Of a stretch of DNA of 64,000 bases, positions 35,105 to 47,000 are shown piece after piece. Below the pieces are notes generated by a model that saw nothing but the letters and a program-made list of their open reading frames with translations, was not told where the DNA came from and ran no database searches. The first letter of the stretch is position 1. Every line of letters starts with the position of its first letter. Made by a program: the position numbers and the translations under genes. The DNA comes from Mantis religiosa (lineage: Eukaryota > Arthropoda > Insecta > Mantodea > Mantidae), in NCBI GenBank assembly GCA_030765055.1, contig CM060953.1:15196846-15260845 (forward strand), in the 5' to 3' direction.

Positions 35105-35895
35105 TCTTACACTATCTCTATATTAATTCATATTGGTTCTGGTGTTATGTTCATCTACCTGATTGTTTTTAACTGGATTACACTTGTCCACAATAAACAT
35201 TATAGCTGTATAAGCATACAGAGAGTGGATGGCGATTATTTTTTAATTTATAAAGGTATCCGTGCAAGATTCTCTTGCTTTTAGATTATACATGACCCTA
35301 ACACATTTTTTTGGTAAATAAGCAGTTTATCCATGTGTGTTTTGGCTGCTGAACCCCATATTTCTATTCCATAGATTAGTTATGGATAGATACATCCATA
35401 GTATATTAATTTTAGGATATTTGTATTGTTGTACTTGCTAAAATATCTTAAGAGATATAGATATTTACTAATTTTACCGCATATGTTTTCAATATGATCA
35501 GCCCAAGTTAGTCGACTATCTAACACAATACCCAAAAATTTATGTGTTTTCACTTCTGACACAATGTTACGCTGTACTTTTAGATTTATATTACCATCAT
35601 ATTTTTTTAGCAAGTTGAGTGGCATCATATTGGTATTTTGCATATTACATTGTAGTTTGACAGATTGAAAATAGTTCAGCAATTCAAAGGTAGTGTTGTT
35701 TAGAGTGATGTTCAGCCTTTGTATTGATTTATTCCAGCAGATGGCTGTTGTATCATCTGCATAGGTTACAACAATGTTCTTTGGTGGGATTTTTATGTAA
35801 TTAATATATAAAATAAATTAATAATGGACCCAATACAGAGCCTTGTGGTGCACCAAATTTAACAGTATCCAATTCTGATTTTACCTTCTGATTTT

Positions 35896-36060
35896 AATGA
35901 GTCCGGGGTCCATGGAGCTTAGAGTTACCCGAAATTCGTCTTACAGGATAAGGGAATACCCCGGGAAAACCTTATCAGGTAACACACCCTGACCGAGATT
36001 TGAACTCGGGACCTCTTGAACGTGAGGCAGACATGTTACCACCACGCTACCAAGGCGGAC
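35896..36060 (-). mobile_element. SINE1 body and tRNA head, second half of the split copy
   Basis: On the minus strand: A-box-like 'ggtagcgtggtggtaacatg', then 'cctcacgttcaagaggtccc', B box 'gttcaaatctcggtcagg', 'ttacctgataaggttttccc' and the body up to 'ggactcatt'. It joins to 33708 if the LINE insertion is removed. Confidence 0.85.
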
Positions 36061-36982
36061 TAAACAATGATTGCACAATATGGTGCAATAGTTGGGAGGA
36101 AATTAATAGTTAGATGGGAATCGCTGAGTTGGCTTTTGGATAGAACACCTATTTAAACTTGGTTGAGTTAGCACCCGCGGGACTTGACAAAGAGATTTGA
36201 GAGGGGACTTGCTGGTGGTCTCTATCAACATTATTTTAAAGTCCTACTACGAGTAAGATCGCCAAAAGGGTGCACCGGACCGTACATCTCTTGCCAGTTG
36301 CACAAGGTTCATCCATACAAACAACTCATCTCTAAAGGTATAGTTGCATTATGTTATTATGTATTTAAATGTTACTAAAGCGCCCCTGATCTCATCCAGA
36401 TCCAGGGAGTGCCCTGTAGAAACTCTAGGCATCTCTGAAATACAGTTACTCAGTTCATTTTAAAGTAGATGTTTTTTTAACTCTACTTTATCCATAGCTT
36501 CGCTCCCAGTTACATGCGGTTAAAGGTTAAAACCCCTTACCTTTCAAACCCCTACAACACTTGGTAGTTTTATCATGTACCATATGATCCGGCACCGGGT
36601 TCCAAACCCTGTACCTTTGCACTTCTCACAATTCCTATCAACCCCCTTCCCTCCAAAACCGTCAAGTAACATATGGTGGAGGCGCCGGGTATGTCAACAT
36701 CAGTTAAATTATAAGTTTAACTTAATCATCAACAGCTTTGCTCAAATTCAAGGCACTGGAAATAAATGTTACATAATGATTATTATAGTAAATTCCAGAT
36801 CTTGCTCAGCCTATACACGCAACAATATTGAAGTGCTGGTTTAGAATTAAGGAATTGGAAAATAAATAAGGCAGTGTCTGCAGCTGCAGCAAAATCTTAA
36901 CAAAGAAGATATTTTTATAAGTTCATGCTAGGAGATCTAGATAAAATGGATCGTGGAGATGTGTGCGGGGTTGAACAGGCAC

Positions 36983-36984
<2 letters not shown>
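36061..36984. other. Non-coding DNA with an inverted repeat module
   Basis: 36713-36835 is the inverted copy of the module at 33390-33515. The rest shows no recognised feature. Confidence 0.45.

Positions 36985-37075
<91 letters not shown>
36985..37075 (+). repeat. (GA)n microsatellite with G-run end
   Basis: About 41 perfect GA units at 36985-37067, followed by about eight G. The poly-Ser/Leu frame on the opposite strand is an artefact of this tract. Confidence 0.98.
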
Positions 37076-37364
37076 TTGGAAAAGAGTTAAATTCAGAATC
37101 GTAGATACACCAGGCAGGAGATTTTTGATAGTTTAAATTCCAAATCATCACTATGTATATATAGAAAACTAAAACTGACGTGGGAAACAGAAAAGGATGT
37201 CGACATTTGTGACAGAGTACAAGAGAAGGATTTGCATTGGCCAGGTCACGGGTAGTAATGCTGAAAAGCTTGGAAGAAAGAGAAAAGCAAAGAAACTGCC
37301 CACTGCGTAGTTGGAATTTGAATAGCTATTGGCATTTATTTTTGGAATGCGAAGGTATAAAAGT

Positions 37365-37565
37365 ATTTCTGCTTACGGAAATGTTCTGCCATAAAACTAT
37401 ACAAATGAACTGGACGTATTTAAAAGTTCGAATTACGGCCAGTTAAAATACTCCTAACATTATGTTTGTTAACATTTTGTTAAAGTTTAACGTAATATTA
37501 AAACTCATGTTAGCTAACATCACGTTAACCTTAAGAGACGACTGCGAACATTGGCGTTAGAGAAC
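37365..37565 (+). repeat. Second copy of the palindrome-rich dispersed repeat
   Basis: 'ttaaaatactcctaacatta' and 'gttagctaacatcacgttaa' match module 1 at 33178-33335. The preceding 'ataaaactatacaaatgaac' matches about 27925-27950, so the family is present at least three times in the window. Confidence 0.6.
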
Positions 37566-38737
37566 GCGGTAACTAACCAGACGCCTTCTGAGTGCGCTTT
37601 TGTCTGCGTACCACATGCCTGTAGTACACAATTAGGCAGTCACAATTAATTGCGATGTGATATTACTTATTGTTTCCGGTCAGAATCATGATTACAACGG
37701 AAAACAGCTGAAAGCAGAGGAAGTAAATGCTTCACCGCTAGAAAGTTGTTGATTGTGAATGTTATCAGAGATTTTCGTTTTCCCCACTTGAAATGTGTTA
37801 AAAACAAAAGTTTTGTAGGATTATTTACTTTTAGTTTATGTTTTTCAAAGATAATAGACATTAAAAGTCATAATTGGCAAATTAAAAAGTAATTCCATAC
37901 TTTCCAAGTACCTGAAACCTCTAGATAATTTAGTTATAACGTTGTTTTGTTCTATAAAAAGAGATTGTCGGTTCGCTTATGCTAAAATCTTAGGCATGGA
38001 ATTGGAGGAATGGTGCAGAAGGAAAGTATGTGGGTATTTGCTGACATTCCACGGTTTACCCTCAAACACAGCAGGTGAACTGCAGCTACAAATGTACATT
38101 CCTCTCTTGGATTGGCATTTACCTCTGTAATGTTATTGCTGCACATCAAGCAAGTCTGTTAAGATAATACCCACCGTGTGTGTGGAAAGATTTGGTGTAA
38201 CTAACAAAACTACTGTCATTTGTTAAGCCTCTACTGCAAGTACATCTGATATTCACTTGTTTAAACAGGTAGTCATGAAGTAATGGCTTGAAGTCAGTGT
38301 TTTCGTTATCTTTAAACTTAGAAGAAAAGTAAAATATAAATTACTTAACACTTAAAGCACATATATCTAAAATTAAAACAAATAAGAAACATTTAGCATT
38401 TACCTGACCCTTTGTTTCCAGTAATACTGCTCACAAAGGCAGGCCCGTTTTCCTAAACTGGAGGTTTCACAACAGTACAAAATACTTATTTGTGGCGAAT
38501 ATTGGTATAGCACTGCGGAATGAAAGACTATTTCTATAGAAGTGAATGTGTATTAAAGTCACGTCATTTTCTCCAGCCATCACTGTGTTTTATGCCTGTT
38601 TTAAAGGCCAATCTGACAAATAGGTTTTACAAACCTTGTACTATCTTCCTATACCAATTAGCGGAAAATTGCTCTTTTCTTTCATACACAATGAAACATT
38701 CTTTACCACGATTTCAGTTTCATTGTTTTGTTTAACT
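37566..38737. other. AT-rich non-coding DNA
   Basis: No gene, RNA or family repeat is recognised. The frames at 37942-38130 and 38520-38735 lack motifs. Confidence 0.45.
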
Positions 38738-39262
38738 TACCTCCTCCAACGTTAAGTCATATCGGACGATCAATGAATGATGTTCGAATGAGTACAGGGT
38801 AAATAGAGCTTAGAGTTATCAGACATTCATCTTTCAGAATAAGAGAAAACCTCCAACGTTAAGTCATATCGGACGATGAATGAAATGATGTTCAAATGAG
38901 TACAGGGTACATAGAGCTTAGAGTTACCAGACATTCATCTTTCAGGATAAGAGAAAATCTCCAACGTTAAGTCATATCGGACGATGAATGAAATGATGTT
39001 TAAATGAGTACAGGGTACATAGAGCTTAGTGTTACTGGACATTCATCTTTCAGGATAAGAGAGAACCTCCAACGTTAAGTCATATCGGACGATGAATGAA
39101 ATGATGTTCAAATGAGTACAAGGTACATAGAGCTTAGAGTTAACGGACATTTATCTTTTAGGATAAGAGAAAACCTCCAACGTTAAGTCATATCGGGCGA
39201 TGAATGAAATGATGTTCAAATGAGTACAGGGTACATAGAGTTTGGAGTTTACGTGATATTTA
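38738..39262 (-). repeat. 108-bp satellite array E (short)
   Basis: About five monomers in minus orientation. The left edge starts at the SINE1-type 3' end ('acctcctccaacgttaagtc'). No tRNA head is seen to the right, where the last monomer breaks off within the 'agagtt' segment near 39250. Confidence 0.93.
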
Positions 39263-40904
<1,642 letters not shown>

Positions 40905-40911
40905 GAGTTTA

Positions 40912-42312
40912 CTTCCTCCAACATTGTCATATCGGGCGATGAATGAAATGATGTTCAAATGAGTACATGGTTCATAGAGCTTAGAGTTACGAGACATTCA
41001 TCTTTCAGGATAAGAGAAAACCTCCAACGTTAAGTCATATCGGACGATGAATGAAATGATGTTCAAATGAGTACAGGGTACATAGAGCTTAGAGTTATCA
41101 AACATTCATCTTTCAGGATAAGAGAAAACCTCCAACGTTAAGTCATATCGAACGATAAATGAAATGATGTTCAAATGAGTACAGGGTTCATAGAGCTTAG
41201 ACTTACCAGACATTCATCTTTCAGGATAAGAGAAAACTTCCAGTGTTAAGTCATATCGGACGATGAATGAAATGATGTTCAAATGAGTACAGGGTACATA
41301 GAGCTTAGAGTTACAAGACAATCATCTTTCAGGATAAGAGAAAACTTCCAACGTTAAGTCATACCGGACGTTGAATGAAATGATGTTCAAATGAGTACAG
41401 GGTACATAGAGCTTAGAGTTACCAGACAATCATCTTTCAGGATAAGAGAAAATCTCCAACGTTAAGTCATATCGGACGATGAATGAAATGATGTTCAAAT
41501 GAGTACAGGGTACATAGAGCTTAGAGTTACCAGACAATCATCTTTCAGGATAAGAGAAAACTTCCAACGTTAAGTCATACCGGACGTTGAATGAAATGAT
41601 GTTCAAATGAGTACAGGGTACATAGCGCTTAGAGTTACCAGACATTCATCTTTCAAGATAAGAGAAAACCTCCAACGTTAAGTCATATCGGACGATGAAT
41701 GAAATGATGTTCAAATAAGTACAGGGTACATAGAGCTTAGAGTTACCAGACATTCATCTTTCAAGATAAGAGAAAACCTCCAACGTTAAGTCATATCGGA
41801 CGATGAATGAAATGATGTTCAAATAAGTACAGGGTACATAGAGCTTAGAGTTACCAGATATTCATCTTTCAAGATAAGAGAAAACCTCCAACGTTAAGTC
41901 ATATCGGACGATGAATGAAATGATGTTCAAATAAGTACAGGGTACATAGAGCTTAGAGTTACCAGACATTCATCTTTCAAGATAAGAGAAAACCTCCAAC
42001 GTTAAGTCATATCGGACGATGAATGAAATGATGTTCAAATAAGTACAGGGTACATAGAGCTTAGAGTTATCAGACATTCATCTTTCAAGATAAGAGAAAA
42101 CCTACAACGTTAAGTCATATCGGACAATGAATGAAATGATGTTCAAATAAGTACAGGGTACATAGAGCTTAGAGTTACCAGACATTCATCTTTCAAGATA
42201 AGAGAAAACCTCCAACGTTAAGTCATATCGGACAATGAATGAAATGATGTTCAAATAAGTACAGGGTACATAGAGCTTATAGTTATCAGACATTCATCTT
42301 TCAAGATAAGAG
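40912..42312 (-). repeat. 108-bp satellite array F, expanded SINE1 tail
   Basis: About 13 monomers in minus orientation, bordered on the left by the ACT/ATT tail and on the right by a SINE1 tRNA head. Variant monomers with 'ataccggacgttgaatgaaa' occur near 41361 and 41578, about two monomers apart. From about 41630 to 42310 the units share 'catctttcaagataagag', again showing block amplification next to the SINE head. Confidence 0.95.
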
Positions 42313-42412
42313 AAATTCCCTGAAAAACCCTTATCATATTAGTCACTCTGATGAGGTTCGAACTCGACACCTGTTGAACGTGAGTCAGTCACGCTACCAC
42401 GACGCTACAGAA
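42313..42412 (-). mobile_element. SINE1 tRNA head joined to array F
   Basis: On the minus strand: 'gtagcgtcgtggtagcgtga', 'cactcacgttcaacaggtgt', B box 'gttcgaacctcatcag', 'tgatataagggtttttcagg', and then directly the first satellite monomer. It is the clearest locus in which a SINE head, its body and the tandem array form one continuous unit. Confidence 0.85.
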
Positions 42413-43481
42413 ACAAGTCTAAACTGACAAATAGTTGAAACTGAAGTTATAGTGATAATTTAGAAGTCTGATGTGTGTCCTTCATATACCTAGGTAAGAG
42501 ATGGTCAAGTGTTTTAATTTGGGGTCGCTGTGTTACGGCTTTACATTATGTTCCCCTTACATGGCCTCGATAGAGAAAATAGCAGAGATGATATATCAAA
42601 GGGAACCGTTATTTGAAACAAATGAGTAAATAAAAAATAAAACGACCTTAAATATTCAACCATTGCAGGCAAACTATACCAATATCAGTTTCACAGAAGA
42701 AGATAATAATCACTACAGTTTGGAGGGGACATCTTTTTGGTTAAAATTTGCTGTAGCAATTCTAAGTATTTGTTGTGTGGATCTTATTTTCATGTATTGC
42801 ATTCGGATTTATTTTCCAAGTTTGTTGTAAATTAGATTCTATTTTATAAGTGACCGTTTTCCTAGAAGCTGCTGACAAAAGTAAAATCAAATTTTGGGGT
42901 TGTAGAAGCAACCTCTAAGTGTTGCTTTGAATCTACACAAGGTTATTTTTAAAAAGAAAATGATAAATGATGTATGGTACAAGTTAAAGATATATTATAT
43001 GCAAGTATAATACGAAATTGTTTATATAATAGATTATTTATTTAGAAAATGTATGATTAGTGGGAGACTACGTTTAATATTTTATATTTCTGAATGGAAC
43101 AGCATCAATCGCTGATTGCTGACATGTGATTTAATTAATCTACATTTTATATTCCAGGAATTATTTTCAAAATCATTATTATATTTTCAGTTAAACGAAA
43201 GGTACTTAAGCCGTTCATTTCCGTTATTTCATCACTACGCTTTTTACCTTCTCTGAGTATGAGCTTTTTTGGGTATCTCTAATACGTTCTGAGTTGCTCT
43301 TGAGAGTATCATATTCATCGATGTGTCCATATGCGATTCGTACTTCTTAAATATCCCTCTCAACCTCAGGGAGCCACATATCTTTGTTTTTTGTTTGTTT
43401 AGAAAAAAGATAAAGTATTCGGGTTTGTTCTTTGGAGTTCATTTGTACTGTGTAGTCAAGGAATTCATATCGGAATGCTGC
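42413..43481. other. AT-rich non-coding DNA
   Basis: No recognised feature. Confidence 0.5.
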
Positions 43482-43626
43482 ATATCACTCACTCATTTTA
43501 CTGACTTCACTCACTCATTTTACTGTCTTCACTCACTCATTTTACTGACTTCACTCACTCATTTTACTGACTTCACTCACTCATTTTACTGACTTCACTC
43601 ACTCATTTTACTGACTTCACTGATTC
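43482..43626 (+). repeat. 22-bp minisatellite (TCACTCACTCATTTTACTGACT)n, spelled in parts
   Basis: Six near-identical 22-bp units ('tcactcactcattttact' plus 'gact' or 'gtct') end in a diverged unit. A related but more degenerate array lies at 44196-44560 in the same orientation. Confidence 0.95.
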
Positions 43627-43631
43627 ATTTT

Positions 43632-43852
43632 GTTTAAGGAAGTAATTATTTCTTCCACACTAGCCGTATGTAGGCTAAGGTTTGAATGAGTACAGCCAGA
43701 CTGAAAAATTCAATGCCCGAGCCGGAATTTGAACCACGGATCTCCCGCTCTCCGCGCGGTTGCTCTAAGCATCTGAGCTACTATGAACAACATGCCGACA
43801 TGACATTAAATTCTCCAACTGACTCATATGTTTTCCCGGTGAATATTTCAGT
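43632..43852 (-). mobile_element. SINE3 copy, minus orientation
   Basis: B box 'gtggttcaaattccggctc' and A-box-like 'tagtagctcagatgctta' on the minus strand, with 'ttgaatttttcagtctggct' and the 'accttagcctacatacggct' 3' block at the left end. It is placed head to head with the next SINE3. Confidence 0.75.
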
Positions 43853-44185
43853 CTGGCTTTACTCATTCAAACCTTAGCCCAAACACGGCTAGTGTGGAAG
43901 AAATGATTATTTCCATCAATTTACCTGAAAATAAACATAGTGGTTTAAAAACGAAGCCTGGCACTTAAGTACTTACAGCATAGTAAGTCGCCACAAAAGT
44001 TTGCGTATCTCATAGCATATGTGAACCCCTAGTAGTCTAACGGGAAGCATACGAGTCAGTTGGAGAATTTAATGCTATGTTCGCATGTTGGCCATAGTAG
44101 CTCAGTGGTTTAGAGCAAACGCATGGAGAACGGGAGATCCGTGGTTCAAATCCCGGCTATGACATTGAATTTTTCAGTCTGGCTC
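43853..44185 (+). mobile_element. SINE3 copy, plus orientation
   Basis: This begins with the family's terminal block ('aaaccttagcccaaacacgg'), then 'gcctggcacttaagtactta'. The tRNA-like core at 44091-44163 has an A box (tagctcagtggtttagag) and a B box (ggttcaaatcccgg). It ends at 'ttgaatttttcagtctggct'. Confidence 0.78.
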
Positions 44186-44195
44186 TACACATTCA

Positions 44196-44560
44196 TTTTG
44201 TTTACTTCACTCATTCACTCATTTCACTCACTCATTTTACTGACTTCACTCCTTCACTTGACTAACTCATTCACTCATTTTTACTTCACTCACTTGACTG
44301 ACTCACTCACTCAAACTTACTTCACTCAGTCATTTTACTTACTTCACTCATTCATTTTACTTACTTCACTCATTCATTCACTCTCTTGACTGACTCATTC
44401 ACTCATTTTACTGACTTCACTCACTCACTTGACTGACTCACTCACTCAAACTTACTTCACTCACTCATTTTACTTACTTCACTCATTCATTCACTCACTT
44501 GACTGACTGACTGACTCACATAAACTTATTTCACTCAGTCATTTTACTGACTTCACTCAG
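44196..44560 (+). repeat. Degenerate TCACTCA minisatellite
   Basis: Irregular repeats of TTCACTCA, TTTTACTGAC and TTGACTGACTCA follow. It shares its unit vocabulary with 43482-43626, and the two flank the inverted SINE3 pair. Confidence 0.85.
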
Positions 44561-45489
44561 CGATGGAGTTACCACTCTGTGTAACCAGACTATTTCGCAT
44601 ATTGCCTACCAGCTAAGGAGAGCTAATCGAATACTGGAGCCAAGCTCGTTACTACAAGGGCTGGTCTAGTACGCCTCAGGGAGCAATCCACGTGGAAGAA
44701 GACGCGATCATGGTTTATGGCGATGCGTCACGTGACTTGCCCACACGACAATCTGAGATACCTTCGCTACATGAGTACCTGCAGGTTGTGAATATTGCAA
44801 AACATACGTCCTCTTGCATTCTCTAAAAAAACAAACTGTTCTCACGTCTTCTTCTGTCCTTATTTTATACTGTAATAGAAATAAACGTACTATCTAGTAA
44901 ATACAAATGGATCAAGGAAATAAAATGCGATAGTCAAATTCTTTAATAAAGTTTCGTAATTCCGTAGCATTTGCAAGTCGCGAAAAAAGAACGAACAGCG
45001 ACTTTATAGTTCACGAAACTATAAATATATGGAAATCCAAACCAATAAAAAGTAATTCCTCTGAAATAACTAATGCCACAAAAATGTTTGGTAAGAATTA
45101 TGTGATTTCAGAAGATATAATCGTTGTTTCAAATAAGCTTTCCCCGTATCTCTTAACGCTCACGTGACCTAATCACCTGTCATTGACTACTGTCGTGTTT
45201 AGACTGTTGTGAGTTCATCATGTAACATGAATTTGTTCGGAGAAATATCAAATTATATTTTCATTGCCATATATATTATTGTGTGTTTCAAATGGGAAAA
45301 GTTCTGGAGTCTATAATCAGTTGCGTTAGAGCACTCGGCGTTGCCAGCTTGTTACCCCACTCTTTTTATATTTCCCTCTCTCTCGCACACTCATACAACA
45401 TGCAGGTCTGCATGACGTAAGGGTAGCCAAATTAAATGCTCGAAACTTTGATAATGATGCAGTTGCCAAAAATTGCCAAAAGAATTGGA
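44561..45489. other. Non-coding DNA
   Basis: No recognised gene. A GC-richer block at 44565-44780 is unassigned. Confidence 0.35.
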
Positions 45490-45716
45490 AAAAGCATATT
45501 CGCAAATTATGTACATTTGCGTACATGTAGAGTTCTGCGTACAACGTCCTTGTCAAAGTCACTTAAATTTGTAAACCTCTTCAGAGGAACAACATGTTTT
45601 CTGGGCGACACAAAGACTTGGGCACCACTTGGGTCAGCTTTTCTTGCATCTCCACAAATGCGGGTCACACTTGTTCTACCTACACCACACGCTTCAGCAC
45701 TAAGCCGTTGATTTTT
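45490..45716 (-). pseudogene. DDE-type transposase N-terminal fragment (helix-turn-helix)
   Basis: On the minus strand, in one frame: 'RLSAEACGVGRTSVTRICG' (a helix-turn-helix), a Ser/Pro-rich hinge 'SPRKHVVPLKRF', and 'LSDFDKDVVRRTLH'. That last phrase is typical of the region before the catalytic core in an invertebrate transposase family. No catalytic residues are present. The superfamily assignment is tentative and is based only on the motif order. Confidence 0.4.
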
Positions 45717-46396
45717 TGAGATCGAGATGATTTCTATATTTCTCAGTGCCCATTCTTTTTAAGAATGTGTAGACCTTAAAAATAATCCTTCGAGCCTGAT
45801 TTCGCAGTACCTGCCTCTTTGACTCGCCACTAAATTCACCTTAAGAAGCCATTCAACTATTTAACTCTTAAGTTGTCTGAAGAATAACATTGAACTGAAC
45901 AGTTCAAGAAGTTCTGAAGAATACTATTGAAATAATACAAAAATAGAACTGAATAATATTGATTTAAACTCTCCAGAGTAAATAAACATTCATTCATAAA
46001 CATAAGCATACAGCATTCCACAGCTCTTTCTCGAATTTAAAACCTTCACTTATTCACAGCAATTCTTTTATCACGTCATATCAATAGTATAAATTTCAGT
46101 TCTAAGTAATTATAAGTATATGTACACACATACAAACCAATAATGACACTGTTTGACATCACGGTACGTCGGTAAATATATTGATGTGTATTTGTTTATA
46201 TTACGAAAACTATTTGAGCTGGTACACTTTACAAGATTTTTAGGCGCTCCAGAATAAAGAAAGGTTACGAAACCATTCATAAACAAAGATAAAATGTGAC
46301 CAGACACGTTCTACCAGACTAACAAGAAGTTGCAGAGATATGGGGAGTGGATGAAGCATGGGAAGAGGTGGATGTTATTAACAGATCTTTCTGTAA
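45717..46396. other. Non-coding DNA, partly duplicated elsewhere
   Basis: 46040-46250 is similar to 51290-51440, and 46190-46255 to 53025-53090 ('cgaaaactatttgagct' against 'tgaaaactatttgaact'). This is a diverged local duplication or an unnamed repeat that later took insertions at the second site. Confidence 0.5.
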
Positions 46397-46717
46397 TTAT
46401 ATTTTGGGCTTACCGGTAGCTTCACTCAATGGGGCAGCAAAATTAGAGTTGGGAAGGCATTCAACAAGGGTTAAAATTGTCTCAAGGGTATTGAAATATC
46501 TATACAGAGTTGCTAATTTGGAGGAATACTTTTGAAGTATTTTTGTACAGTCGAATTTGATTTTATGATCTGTATTATATGTGTGCTCAGCCACTGTCGA
46601 TTTTTCTGGGTATCCTAGTCTAATACAACGTTGATGTTCTTTGATTCGATCTTCTACAGTTCTACCTGTTTGTCCTATGTAAACTTTGCCGCAACTGCAT
46701 GGGATTTCAAAATACAA
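46397..46717 (-). pseudogene. Penelope-like GIY-YIG endonuclease domain (inverted piece)
   Basis: On the minus strand: 'YFEIPCSCGKVYIGQTGRTV' (Cys pair and the YIG half of GIY-YIG), 'EDRIKEHQRCIRLGYPEKST', 'VAEHTYNTDHKIKF' (the AEH..H motif). The polymerase part is missing. The frame continues into sequence that is not obviously domain-like. The following Penelope C-terminal piece lies on the opposite strand right next to it, so the element is internally inverted. Confidence 0.8.
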
Positions 46718-47000
46718 AAATACTTGGAAAGTCCTCTAGGTACTACGATAGAGTGGTTAAAGAAGCCCTATACATTAAAGCGAATAAAAACAACTTCAAC
46801 AGGAAAGAAGGCCTTCATATCAGCAAAGCATGGACATCAGTCATTCAGCATATCTCTCCTCCACAGTGCAAAGAAACATCGGCAATCACCTGATTGGTTC
46901 CGCATGGTTCTCCATCGGCCGGAGCTCGGCCAATGGGAAGAAAGTAGGCGGTTCTTATCGGCTAGGTATAAATATCGCAACATCAGTAGCCTAGATTCAG
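46718..47000 (+). pseudogene. Penelope-like C-terminal end, plus orientation
   Basis: One frame reads 'RYYDRVVKEALYIKANKNNF', then 'NRKEGLHISKAWTSVI', the usual end of Penelope proteins just after the GIY-YIG domain. It should be downstream of, and on the same strand as, the piece at 46397-46717. Non-coding 3' sequence follows up to the LINE junction at 47000 and continues after it at 48705. Confidence 0.75.

Larger units (their letters stand above)
33709..35895 (-). mobile_element. LINE (outer), inserted in SINE1 and itself split by another LINE
   Basis: On the minus strand the 5' side has RT motifs: 'GAPQGSVLGPLL' near 35850 and 'YADDTTAI' near 35760. Then comes 'SVKLQCNMQNTN..THKFLGIVLDSRLTW' (35380-35682). 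Sequence to about 35105 ends with the 'HNTRTN' region. After the inner LINE, the C-terminal block 'EVHILGIKLYNKLPSDIKSI' is at 34060-34216. The 3' tail at 33709 is AATAC-like repeats. Frameshifts and stops are present. It belongs to a jockey/CR1-like group. Confidence 0.8.

Noticed and set aside
36915..37151. Poly-Ser/Leu protein frame
   Set aside because: It is the opposite-strand reading of the (GA)n microsatellite.
36184..38130. Short open frames as possible host exons
   Set aside because: No recognisable domain, no consistent splice-site chain between them, and composition matches the AT-rich background.
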